This document shows, piece after piece, positions 34,356-42,701 of a stretch of 64,000 nucleotides of DNA. The stretch's first letter is position 1, and each line of letters begins with the position of its first letter. Below the pieces are notes generated by a model. That model was not told the DNA's origin and made no database searches. It saw only the letters and a program-made list of their open reading frames with translations. The translations under genes and the position numbers were made by a program. This stretch comes from an uncultured Lachnospiraceae bacterium (GTDB lineage: Bacteria > Bacillota > Clostridia > Lachnospirales > Lachnospiraceae), in contig CANDAG010000019.1 of assembly GCA_947382625.1 (NCBI GenBank), positions 1-64,000 of the forward strand, read 5' to 3'.

Positions 34356-35564
34356 ATGGAAAAAATTAAGATGACCACACCCTTAGTGGAGATGGACGGG
34401 GATGAGATGACCAGAATTCTCTGGCAGATGATCAAGGAGGAGCTCTTGCTTCCTTATATCGATCTGAAGACAGAGTATTATGATCTGGGGCTCTCTTACA
34501 GGAATGAGACAGGCGACCAGGTAACAGTGGACAGTGCCAATGCAACAAAGAAATATGGCGTGGCGGTAAAGTGTGCCACCATAACCCCCAATGCAGCCAG
34601 AATGACGGAATACGATCTGAAGGAAATGTGGAAAAGCCCCAATGGGACCATCCGTGCCATTTTGGACGGGACCGTGTTCCGTGCCCCTATTCTGATCAAA
34701 GGGATCGTTCCCTATGTAAAGAACTGGACCAAGCCTATTACCATTGCCCGTCATGCTTATGGGGATGTTTATAAAAATGTGGAGATCAAGGTTCCCGGTA
34801 AGGGAAAGGCGGAGCTGGTGTTTACAGCGGAGGACGGAACAGAGGTGCGGGAGACCATCCATACCTTTGACGGGCCGGGAATCCTGCAGGGGATCCATAA
34901 TACGGAGAAATCCATTGCAAGCTTTGCAAGAGCCTGCTTTGGTTATGCCATTGACACCAAACAGGATTTATGGTTTGCCACAAAGGATACGATTTCCAAA
35001 AAGTACGATCATACCTTTAAGGATATTTTCCAGGAAATTTACGATGCGGAGTATAAAGAGAAGTTTGAGGAGCTGGGGATTGAATATTTTTATACCCTGA
35101 TCGATGATGCCGTTGCCCGTGTGATCCGTTCCGAGGGAGGCTTTATCTGGGCCTGCAAGAATTATGATGGCGATGTGATGTCCGATATGGTAGCTACAGC
35201 CTACGGCGATCTTTCCATGATGACCTCCGTGCTGGTGTCACCGGAAGGCGTGTATGAGTATGAGGCGGCCCATGGAACGGTACAGCGTCACTATTATAAG
35301 CATCTGAAGGGGGAGGAGACCTCAACCAACTCCATTGCAACCATTTTTGCATGGACAGGCGCGCTGCGCAAGCGTGGAGAGCTGGACAACATTCCGGAGC
35401 TTATGGCCTTCGCGGACAGACTTGAGAGAGCCTGTATCAAGACCGTGGAGGATGGAAAGATGACAAAGAGCCTGTCTCTGATCTCTACCTGTGAAAATCC
35501 TGTGATCTTAAACAGCCTGGATTTTATTAAGGCTATCAGAGAGACCCTGGATACCATGGAATAG
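34356..35564 (+). CDS. icd: NADP-dependent isocitrate dehydrogenase
   Basis: This enzyme oxidises isocitrate to 2-oxoglutarate with NADP+. At 402 residues it resembles the eukaryotic-type homodimeric class: [17 protein letters not shown] at the N-terminus, GTVFRAPI in the substrate region, ARHAYGDVY and the nucleotide segment [11 protein letters not shown]. The metal Asp patch is DGDVMSDM. With the upstream citrate-synthase-like enzyme it would make 2-oxoglutarate for glutamate synthesis in an incomplete oxidative TCA branch; aconitase must be encoded elsewhere. GGAGGG precedes the start. A terminator follows the gene. Confidence 0.95.
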   Translation: MEKIKMTTPLVEMDGDEMTRILWQMIKEELLLPYIDLKTEYYDLGLSYRNETGDQVTVDSANATKKYGVAVKCATITPNAARMTEYDLKEMWKSPNGTIRAILDGTVFRAPILIKGIVPYVKNWTKPITIARHAYGDVYKNVEIKVPGKGKAELVFTAEDGTEVRETIHTFDGPGILQGIHNTEKSIASFARACFGYAIDTKQDLWFATKDTISKKYDHTFKDIFQEIYDAEYKEKFEELGIEYFYTLIDDAVARVIRSEGGFIWACKNYDGDVMSDMVATAYGDLSMMTSVLVSPEGVYEYEAAHGTVQRHYYKHLKGEETSTNSIATIFAWTGALRKRGELDNIPELMAFADRLERACIKTVEDGKMTKSLSLISTCENPVILNSLDFIKAIRETLDTME

Positions 35565-35591
35565 AATAAGAATCCTATAAGAGCCATGTAA

Positions 35592-35623
35592 GAGAGGACT
35601 GCCCGCCGCGGCAGTTCTTTTTT
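35592..35623 (+). terminator. Intrinsic terminator after icd
   Basis: GAGGACTGCC pairs (with G-U pairs) with GGCAGTTCTT around CGCCGC, followed by a T-run. Confidence 0.8.
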
Positions 35624-35652
35624 GATAGCCATATTGTGAAAAATAGTATAAA
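35622..35652 (+). promoter_or_regulatory. Candidate promoter of the MoxR operon
   Basis: TTGATA at 35622-35627 with TAGTAT at 35644-35649 (16 bp) or TATAAA at 35647-35652 (19 bp). Neither pair is ideal, but the region is A/T rich and lies ahead of a gene with a good ribosome site. Confidence 0.4.
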
Positions 35653-35725
35653 ATAGAAGCAGAGTGCATTATCGGAATATGACCTTTTTGCCGTACATAA
35701 ATTCCAGTACAGGAGGAGACAGGAT

Positions 35726-36841
35726 ATGGAACAAAAAACAGATATCAGGCCGCCGGTAGAAGTGCGTTATCGCAGAGAGCTCGCGGCGCTGAAGGCTTTA
35801 GACAAGGAGAGAAAGCCTTTAAACTGGCAGCTTTCCCCTAAGGCAGTACGGACATTTATCTTAGGCAGCAGAGAGCCTTTATTCTTGGAAGGGGAGGAAA
35901 TACCCATCCGCAAGAAATATCTGGGCAATGACGCATTGGTGGAACGCTGCATCATCACTCTGGCAGGCAACCGGGGGCTGATGCTTGTGGGAGAGCCGGG
36001 GACAGCCAAAACCATGCTCTCAGAGCTGTTGTCAGCGGCGATCAGCGGCGTTAGCACCAATACCATTCAGGGAACGGCCGGGACTACGGAGGATATGATC
36101 AAATACAGCTGGAATTATGCCCTTCTTCTGGCAAAGGGGCCGGTGCGTGAGGCGTTAGTGCCTTCTCCCCTTTATACTGGCATGGAAAAGGGGATCATTA
36201 CGAGGTTCGAGGAGATCACACGTACTCCGGCGGAGATCCAGGACAGTCTGATCAGCGTCTTAAGCGACAAGGTGCTGAATGTGCCGGAGCTTGGGGAGGA
36301 GGGGCTTCTTTTTGCAAAGGAAGGCTTTAACGTGATCGGTACGGCCAATACAAGGGATAAGGGCGTCAATGAGATGAGCAGCGCCTTAAAGCGGCGGTTC
36401 AATTTTGAGACTGTGATGCCTGTAAAGGATGTGGCTCTCGAAAAGCAGATCATCATAAGCGAGGTGGAGGCGTTGGCGAAGGAAGCACGGATCGCCATGC
36501 CGGTGGATGAGGATGTGGCAGAGCTTTTGGCCTCCACCTACCATGAGCTCCGGGAGGGTGTCTCTTCCATGGGGCACCGCATTGACCGGCCATTCGCGGT
36601 GATGAGTACGGCGGAGGCAGTGTCGGTTTATTATCAGACCATGATGAGTGCCTATTATTATGGAGATTCCCGCATGGAGTTAGGAGATTTGGTGCAGAAT
36701 CTGGTAGGAGCCGTCCAGAAGGAAAATGGAGAGGACATGGAAAAGCTGCGAAGCTATTTCCAGACTGTGGTGCGCGACAAGGGAGGAAAAGAGGGCGGTT
36801 TATGGAACAAGTACTACGAAGCCAGAAGCTATCTTCGATAG
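35726..36841 (+). CDS. MoxR-type AAA+ ATPase (YehL-like)
   Basis: MoxR AAA+ ATPases remodel partner proteins, usually together with VWA proteins. This 371-residue protein has Walker A GEPGTAKTML (about 89-98), a Walker B-type acidic segment in ITRFEEITRTPAEIQDSL, sensor 1 in VIGTANTRDKG and the arginine region SALKRRFNFE. GGAGGAGACAGG precedes its start. It heads a five-gene run with a DUF5682, a VWA, a SWIM and a DUF4132 protein. That set matches E. coli yehL-yehM-yehP-yehQ-yehI as I recall it. The target of the ATPase is unknown. The 3' end overlaps the DUF5682 gene by 40 bases. Confidence 0.92.
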   Translation: MEQKTDIRPPVEVRYRRELAALKALDKERKPLNWQLSPKAVRTFILGSREPLFLEGEEIPIRKKYLGNDALVERCIITLAGNRGLMLVGEPGTAKTMLSELLSAAISGVSTNTIQGTAGTTEDMIKYSWNYALLLAKGPVREALVPSPLYTGMEKGIITRFEEITRTPAEIQDSLISVLSDKVLNVPELGEEGLLFAKEGFNVIGTANTRDKGVNEMSSALKRRFNFETVMPVKDVALEKQIIISEVEALAKEARIAMPVDEDVAELLASTYHELREGVSSMGHRIDRPFAVMSTAEAVSVYYQTMMSAYYYGDSRMELGDLVQNLVGAVQKENGEDMEKLRSYFQTVVRDKGGKEGGLWNKYYEARSYLR

Positions 36842-39318
36842 CTTCCGAGTTATCTTCGCTAGCTTCCGGGTCAGCCGCGTCCCAAAACGCCTGTGATTTA
36901 TCCGCTCCGCTTTTGTTCTTTCCGGTTCGTCATCACAGCCCGGTCTGCGCCTTTCATCTGCAGAAGCTCATAGAGGCTTACCAGCCCGACTGTATTCTGA
37001 TAGAGGGTCCCGAAAACGCCGGGGAGATGATCCCGGTGCTTGCTCATGAGGATACAAGGGCGCCTGTTGCGCTGTACTATTTTTATAAGGACAAAAAAGG
37101 ATTGCTGAGCGGGGAAAAGGAAGATTACAAGTGTTATTATCCATTCCTGGACTGTTCTCCGGAGCTGGTAGCGCTCAGGGAGGCCAGGGCGCGGGGGATA
37201 GAGGCGAGATTTATTGACCTTCCCTATGGGGAAATCCTGTTAGGGACCAGAGCACGGCAGGGAAACTCCGGGGATGCCTCCGGAAATGGAGAAAAGCACA
37301 CCTATAATGACGATTATCTCTTATCCCGCAGCCGTTATATCCGTCTTTTGTGTGAAAAAACCGGGCTCCGCAGCTTTGAAGAGCTGTGGGAAAAATATTT
37401 TGAGATCGAGGGCCTGTTTTTGCAGACAGAAGCTTTTGTGGAGCGGATGCTGGTATATTGCTCTCTTTCCAGAGAGCATACGCCCCGGGAGGAGCTGGAG
37501 GAGGACGGATGTCTTCTGCGGGAGCGGTATATGGCAGGCAGGATCTGCGAGGCATCCCGTTCCTTCCGGCGGATTCTGGCAGTAACCGGCGGTTTTCACA
37601 CGGCCGGTCTTAAGGAACTGATCAGGCGGGAGGAGGATTATTTTGTATATACCGGAAAGGCTGTAAAGCTCCATTCCTTTGGGGAGGGGGAGCAGGGCGT
37701 TTATCCACTGGCGTATTCCATGGAGGCCACAGATGCCCTGAACGGTTACGCCAGCGGCATGCAGTCTCCGGGGTTTTATCAGCAGGTGTGGGAGAGGCTT
37801 CAGGAAAAGGAGGCCCTTAAGGGGGCTTATGAGGAAGCGGTATTGCATCAGCTTGTACAGGCAGGTCGCAGGGCCAGAAGAAAGAAGGAAAATATTTCTT
37901 CCTACGATGTGATCTGTGCGCTTTCCATGGCGAAGGGATTAGCAGCCCTCCGGGGAAAACGGCAGCCGGGGCTTTATGAGCTTTCGGACGGCGCTTTGTC
38001 TGCCTTTGTGAAGGGAGAAAATAATCCATCCACAGATCTGCCTTTAAGGATTTTGAAGGAGCTGAACACGGGAAGCAGCACAGGAGTCCTTTGCAAGGAT
38101 GCGGCAAGGCCGCCTCTTTTGTCGGATTTTGAGGAGCAGTGCCGCAGATTCGGTCTTAAGATCCAGTCCTCTGCCAGGCAGGAGGTAACCCTGGAGCTTT
38201 TTGCAAAGAAAAAGCATTTGGCTCTGAGCCGTTTCCTTTATCAGATGGAGTTTCTGGAAACCGGCTTTGCAAAACGTAAAAAGGGCTCGGATCTGGTAAA
38301 TCGCAGGGATAAAAGCAGGATACGGGAGGTTTGGGAGTATCGGTTTTCGGCACAGGTGCTTTCCGCCCTGGTGGATGTTTCCATGGCAGGAGGAACGGTG
38401 GCGGAGGCCTCACGGAGTCTTTTGACCCGAAGGTTTGCAAAAAGCACAGGCAGCCGGGAGGCGGCAGCGCTTTTAACGAAAGGGTTCCTTATGGGTTTTC
38501 TGGAGGAGCAGGCGAACATGGGGGCCCATGTAAAGGAAATATTGCTTTCGGATGGGGATTTCTTTTCTCTGACAGAGGGCTTTTCCCACCTTCGGATGCT
38601 CTACGAGCTTCAGGATCTGTATCAGGTGGAGGATTCGGCAGAGCTTGGTGAGCTGATCAGGATTTCCTTCCAAAAAATCGTACAGCTTCTGCCTTCTATG
38701 GCACAGGTGAAGGAGGAGCAGGAAAATGCCTGCATGGAAAGCTGTCTTTCTCTTTACCAGATGACGGGCAAAAGGGGATTTACCCATTTCAGGCCGGTGC
38801 TTCTGGAGGCCATGGAGCTTCTTTTACAAAAAAAGGAGATACAGCCGGGGTTGGAGGGGGCCGTGCTGGGGATTCTGTATGGCTATGAAAGCGCTTATGG
38901 AGAAAAAATCCAGGAAACCGCCGCAGGCTATCTGAAGGGAACTGAAAAGAAGCAGCTAAAAAGCGCAGCCTTCCTTCGTGGACTGTTTTTTACCGCAAGG
39001 GATCTGGTGTTTGTCAGGGAAGAATTTCTTACTATGATACATGAGCTGCTTTTGGAGTTATCTGTGGAAGCCTTTATGGAGCTTCTGCCGGAGCTGCGTC
39101 AGGCCTTTGGATATTTCACCCCCTTAGAGATTGACCGGATCGCGGGAAAGGCGGCGGCACTTTGCGGGGCAAAAAGTCCGGGAGCTTTCGGAGCAGAGTC
39201 TTCAGGCGGAGGACTTTCCTCCATGATCCTGAAGGGCAGGATGGTAACCCCGCAGGAGTATGCCTATGGAGAGCTTTTGGATTCCATAGGACGGCGCGGA
39301 GTAGGTGAGGACAGTTGA
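36802..39318 (+). CDS. DUF5682 family protein (YehM-like)
   Basis: This 838-residue protein shows the family N-terminal block FFPVRHHSPVCAFHLQKL (about 38-55) followed by PDCILIEGPENA. From there it is a mixed alpha/beta domain resembling the TraB/ChaN-like fold (RHHSP, the Glu in IEGPEN and VTGGFHTAGLKE near 260). The C-terminal half is helical, with repeat-like character. Function is not known. Its start lies inside the MoxR gene with GAGGGCGG upstream, and its end overlaps the next gene as TTGA, so all three are tightly coupled. A 21-bp in-frame tandem duplication gives LSSIASE/LSSLASG near the N-terminus. Confidence 0.85.
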   Translation: MEQVLRSQKLSSIASELSSLASGSAASQNACDLSAPLLFFPVRHHSPVCAFHLQKLIEAYQPDCILIEGPENAGEMIPVLAHEDTRAPVALYYFYKDKKGLLSGEKEDYKCYYPFLDCSPELVALREARARGIEARFIDLPYGEILLGTRARQGNSGDASGNGEKHTYNDDYLLSRSRYIRLLCEKTGLRSFEELWEKYFEIEGLFLQTEAFVERMLVYCSLSREHTPREELEEDGCLLRERYMAGRICEASRSFRRILAVTGGFHTAGLKELIRREEDYFVYTGKAVKLHSFGEGEQGVYPLAYSMEATDALNGYASGMQSPGFYQQVWERLQEKEALKGAYEEAVLHQLVQAGRRARRKKENISSYDVICALSMAKGLAALRGKRQPGLYELSDGALSAFVKGENNPSTDLPLRILKELNTGSSTGVLCKDAARPPLLSDFEEQCRRFGLKIQSSARQEVTLELFAKKKHLALSRFLYQMEFLETGFAKRKKGSDLVNRRDKSRIREVWEYRFSAQVLSALVDVSMAGGTVAEASRSLLTRRFAKSTGSREAAALLTKGFLMGFLEEQANMGAHVKEILLSDGDFFSLTEGFSHLRMLYELQDLYQVEDSAELGELIRISFQKIVQLLPSMAQVKEEQENACMESCLSLYQMTGKRGFTHFRPVLLEAMELLLQKKEIQPGLEGAVLGILYGYESAYGEKIQETAAGYLKGTEKKQLKSAAFLRGLFFTARDLVFVREEFLTMIHELLLELSVEAFMELLPELRQAFGYFTPLEIDRIAGKAAALCGAKSPGAFGAESSGGGLSSMILKGRMVTPQEYAYGELLDSIGRRGVGEDS
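36830..36871 (+). repeat. Tandem 21-bp duplication across the MoxR stop
   Basis: TATCTTCGATAGCTTCCGAGT (36830-36850) is repeated as TATCTTCGCTAGCTTCCGGGT (36851-36871) with two changes. It encodes two seven-residue units of the DUF5682 N-terminus, and the first copy holds the MoxR stop codon. Confidence 0.85.
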
Positions 39319-40496
39319 TTCTGTGCCAGGCCTTATATACAGGGGAAAGGAATGAGAAGGAAATGGCGGTAAATACCAGTCAAATGAACAGATGGCGTCT
39401 GATCCTGGGAGGCTATGCCCAGAACCGTCTGGAGTTCGGGCCGGGAGCGTCCTTAGAGAACGGGATCTCCTGCATGGATCTGGAGGATGTTCTGGATTTC
39501 CTTTATAACAGAGAGCAGGGAGAGGATGTGCGCAGGCAGGGCGGGTCAGAAGGAAGTCATTTAACGGCGGCCACCTGGATCACCCGCATCCGGAAGCTGT
39601 TTCCCAAAGAAACGGTGGAGATTTTAGAGCGGCATGCCCTGGAAAATTACGGGATGACGGAGCTTCTTACCGATAAAGAGGTTTTGGAGAAGCTGGAACC
39701 CAATCAGGAGCTGTTAAAGACCATTTTGCAGCTGAAGCATCTGATGAAGGGGGAGGTGCTGGAGGAAGCCAGACGGATCGTAAAGAAGGTGGCGGAGGAG
39801 ATTGCGGAAAGACTAAGACAGGATATTCGCCGCTCCCTCCTTGGGCGGGTGGACCGAAATACCAGCAGCCCCATTCCCTCTATGCGGAATCTGGATATCC
39901 AAAAGACGATCCGAAAGAATCTGAAGCACTATGATCCGGAGCAGGAGAGGCTGATGCTGGAAAAGGTATATTTTAACAGCCGGGTCAGACGATTCAGCAA
40001 ATGGAGGGTGGTCATAGCGGTGGATGAAAGCGGCTCCATGCTGGATTCTGTGATCCACAGTGCGGTGATGGCAGGGATTTTTGCAAAGCTTCCCATGTTA
40101 GATACCCGTCTGGTGATCTTTGATACCCAGGTAGTGGATCTGAGCGGCTATCTGGAGGATCCGGTGGCTACGCTGATGAGTATCCAGTTAGGCGGCGGCA
40201 CCTATATCACAGGGGCTTTGCAGTACTGTGAGTCCCTGATCGAGAATCCTCATAAGACCATGGTTGTACTGGTGTCAGACCTGTGTGAAGGGGGCAGTAT
40301 CCAGGGGCTTTTGGGAGTGAGCCGGGGGATCATTGAGAGTGGCGCTAAGCTGATCTGTCTGACAGCGCTGGATATGGAGGCAAACCCGGTCTATGATCGT
40401 CATACGGCCCAAAAGCTGGCGGATCTGGGGGCTTATGTGGGAGCCATGACGCCGGAAGCGCTGGGGGATTTTATGGGGAAGATCATGAATGCTTAA
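39315..40496 (+). CDS. VWA domain protein, CoxE/YehP-like
   Basis: This protein of up to 393 residues has a C-terminal von Willebrand A domain (about 225-390) with the MIDAS motif DESGSM, a Thr in GGGTYITGAL and the Asp in LVSDLCEGG, all intact for Mg2+ binding. The N-terminal half is helical. VWA proteins of this kind act with MoxR ATPases, which remodel or load them. The start is open: TTG at 39315 follows GGTGAGG and overlaps the upstream stop as TTGA, while ATG at 39363 would give 377 residues and lies after GGGGAAAGG. It is the third gene of the five-gene operon. Confidence 0.9.
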   Translation: MILCQALYTGERNEKEMAVNTSQMNRWRLILGGYAQNRLEFGPGASLENGISCMDLEDVLDFLYNREQGEDVRRQGGSEGSHLTAATWITRIRKLFPKETVEILERHALENYGMTELLTDKEVLEKLEPNQELLKTILQLKHLMKGEVLEEARRIVKKVAEEIAERLRQDIRRSLLGRVDRNTSSPIPSMRNLDIQKTIRKNLKHYDPEQERLMLEKVYFNSRVRRFSKWRVVIAVDESGSMLDSVIHSAVMAGIFAKLPMLDTRLVIFDTQVVDLSGYLEDPVATLMSIQLGGGTYITGALQYCESLIENPHKTMVVLVSDLCEGGSIQGLLGVSRGIIESGAKLICLTALDMEANPVYDRHTAQKLADLGAYVGAMTPEALGDFMGKIMNA

Positions 40497-40508
40497 GGGG
40501 GCTGGGAT

Positions 40509-42647
40509 ATGGAAGCTTTGAAGGCTTTGATCAAAAATGTAGATGATGATTATCTGATCGGTCTCAGTAATAAGGGCACGGTAAAAAGAGCCTATAAGGA
40601 TCTGGAGCAGGAGATGCCAAAGCTGACCTGGCAGGGGGAAGAGGCTTCGGTGAGTCTTAAGGAGGAGAATTGTATGCTGCGGTCGCCTCTTGGGGAAAGC
40701 ATCTGCAGCTGCCCTTCCCACAGTATCTGCAGGCATATTGTGACGGCCATTTTGTGGATGAAGCGGGAGCTTGAGGCACAGGGGGAAAACTTTGGGGAAA
40801 TACCCGAACAGGCAGAGGCGATGACTTCGGGAGAGACCGTGGAAAAGGAAGCACATGCAGAGGCAGTAGCTCCCGGAGAAATCACAGTTCAGTCCGCAAA
40901 GAAGCCGTCAGTATTGAACGGGATTCTGGAAATCCCACGGGAGCGACTTATGCGTGCCTGCGGCAGTAAGCGTTTGGCACAGTTCCTTATGCATATGCAG
41001 GCGGGAGAGCTACCGCCTGTGACGGAAGGATCTGTTGTGACGGTGGTCCTTCCATGGGAGAAGGCCACGGTAAAGCTTTTAGAGCCTGTAGAATATACGG
41101 CCTGCAGCTGTCACAGCAAGGAGCTGTGTGTCCATAAGGCACAGGCCATGCTGGCCTATCAGCTGCTGAAGGAACGGTACACATTGCAGGAGCTGGAGAC
41201 GTTAAAGGAGCCGGAGGCGGGATGGGACAGTGAGCTGGTGGCGGGAGCCTGCAGGAGTATCTGTGAGGAGCTTTCACATCAGCTTTGCACCGGACTTTCC
41301 AGAGCCTCAAAGGAGGCTTGTGAGAGTCTTCTGCGACTGGCAGTGATCGCTCACAGGGCCGGACTTCCGGCGTTAGAGGGGGGACTTAGGGAGGCAGGCG
41401 CCTGCTATGAGCAGTATTTTGCCCGTTCCGCAGCTTTTCGGGGGGAGGAGCTGGGCGGAAGGCTCTTAAAGCTGTACCGGAGGGCCTCTAAGCTGCAAAG
41501 GGCAGAAAGCGATGAAGAAATCCGCAGTCTGGCAGGAACCTTCCGGGACACCTATCTTCCTGTGGGGACACTCCATCTTTTGGGGATGGGGGCAAGAACC
41601 TTTTCCAGTAAGACCGGATATGAGGGGGAAATCTATTATTTCTTGGAGACCCGTCAAAAAAAGTGGTACACCTGGACGGATGCCCGTCCTACCTTTTACG
41701 AGGGGAAGACGGCTCCCAGACGGCCCTCGGAAAATGCACCGGCGCCCTGGGAATTAAATTGCAGCAGGCAGCAGCTCCAGAGCCTTTTATTTGATCTCTA
41801 TCATGCGAAGGCTGCTTCAGGAGAGCGTCTGTCCGTAAGGAAAGAAAGCCGGGGAGAGACGGTGGGGGTAAGAAGCCCCGGTCTGGAAGAGGCCTGGGAT
41901 ATGATCTGGTGGGATTATGAAAAGCTGGTGAGCCAATGTCTGGAACAGAAGGGCCTGCGGGAGTCTTTAGTCTTAGCGGGAGCTGTGGACTGGGATGAGG
42001 CCTCCTTTGACAAGGTGCAGCAGAGATTTGGCTGGAATATTTATGACCCAAAAGGCAGGAGCCTTTCCATCGCCTTAAATTATACCAAAGAGGAAGGGCT
42101 GATCATTAAGCTTTTGGAGAGACTGGAGCAGCGTCTTAGAAAGAACCGGCCAAGGGCCCTCGTATTTCTGGCTTCCTTTTATATGGACCCGGAGGGAAAG
42201 CCCTGCCTGTATCCGATTGAATTTTTCAGCGGAGTACTCCCGCCTGAGAATGAGGAAAGGAAGAAAGAAGGCAGAGAAGAGGCAAACGACCATGCATCCC
42301 TGGAGCTTCCGTCAGAGATCGTGCTGGGCAGCATGGAGCAGTACTTCGGAGAGGTAGAAAGACTTTTGGGAGATTTGTTTATCAGCGGCCTGTATTCCCT
42401 GCAGGGAGAGATGCTCTCCTGGTGCCGCAGGCTTGGGGAGGAAGGAGAGCAGATGGGACTGCATCAGGCGGGGAAGGATTTGAGGACGGTTTATGAGCTG
42501 TTAGAGGGCAGGCGTCATCAGATGGATTTTTCGCCGGAGCCGGTGATAGAGGCTCTCGGCAGGGTGGCAATCTATGCAAATGCATGCCGGCAAAGGCTTT
42601 TGAGGGATAAGGCGCTTTTGAAGCTGAGAGGCGCGGAAAGAGAGTAA
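40509..42647 (+). CDS. SWIM zinc-finger protein (YehQ-like)
   Basis: This 712-residue protein has a clear SWIM zinc finger near residues 63-80 (CSCPSHSICRH). A second Cys/His cluster of the same type lies near 198-210 (CSCHSKELCVH). SWIM fingers bind DNA or protein. The rest is mostly helical, with several Trp-rich segments in the last third and no motif I recognise. It begins 12 bp after the VWA stop. The position next to VWA and MoxR genes is that of yehQ in the E. coli cluster as I recall it. Confidence 0.88.
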   Translation: MEALKALIKNVDDDYLIGLSNKGTVKRAYKDLEQEMPKLTWQGEEASVSLKEENCMLRSPLGESICSCPSHSICRHIVTAILWMKRELEAQGENFGEIPEQAEAMTSGETVEKEAHAEAVAPGEITVQSAKKPSVLNGILEIPRERLMRACGSKRLAQFLMHMQAGELPPVTEGSVVTVVLPWEKATVKLLEPVEYTACSCHSKELCVHKAQAMLAYQLLKERYTLQELETLKEPEAGWDSELVAGACRSICEELSHQLCTGLSRASKEACESLLRLAVIAHRAGLPALEGGLREAGACYEQYFARSAAFRGEELGGRLLKLYRRASKLQRAESDEEIRSLAGTFRDTYLPVGTLHLLGMGARTFSSKTGYEGEIYYFLETRQKKWYTWTDARPTFYEGKTAPRRPSENAPAPWELNCSRQQLQSLLFDLYHAKAASGERLSVRKESRGETVGVRSPGLEEAWDMIWWDYEKLVSQCLEQKGLRESLVLAGAVDWDEASFDKVQQRFGWNIYDPKGRSLSIALNYTKEEGLIIKLLERLEQRLRKNRPRALVFLASFYMDPEGKPCLYPIEFFSGVLPPENEERKKEGREEANDHASLELPSEIVLGSMEQYFGEVERLLGDLFISGLYSLQGEMLSWCRRLGEEGEQMGLHQAGKDLRTVYELLEGRRHQMDFSPEPVIEALGRVAIYANACRQRLLRDKALLKLRGAERE

Positions 42648-42701
42648 GGCGAAGAAATCCATCCGGATTTAAGATAAAAATTTATAAGGGGTGAAGGTGT
42701 T

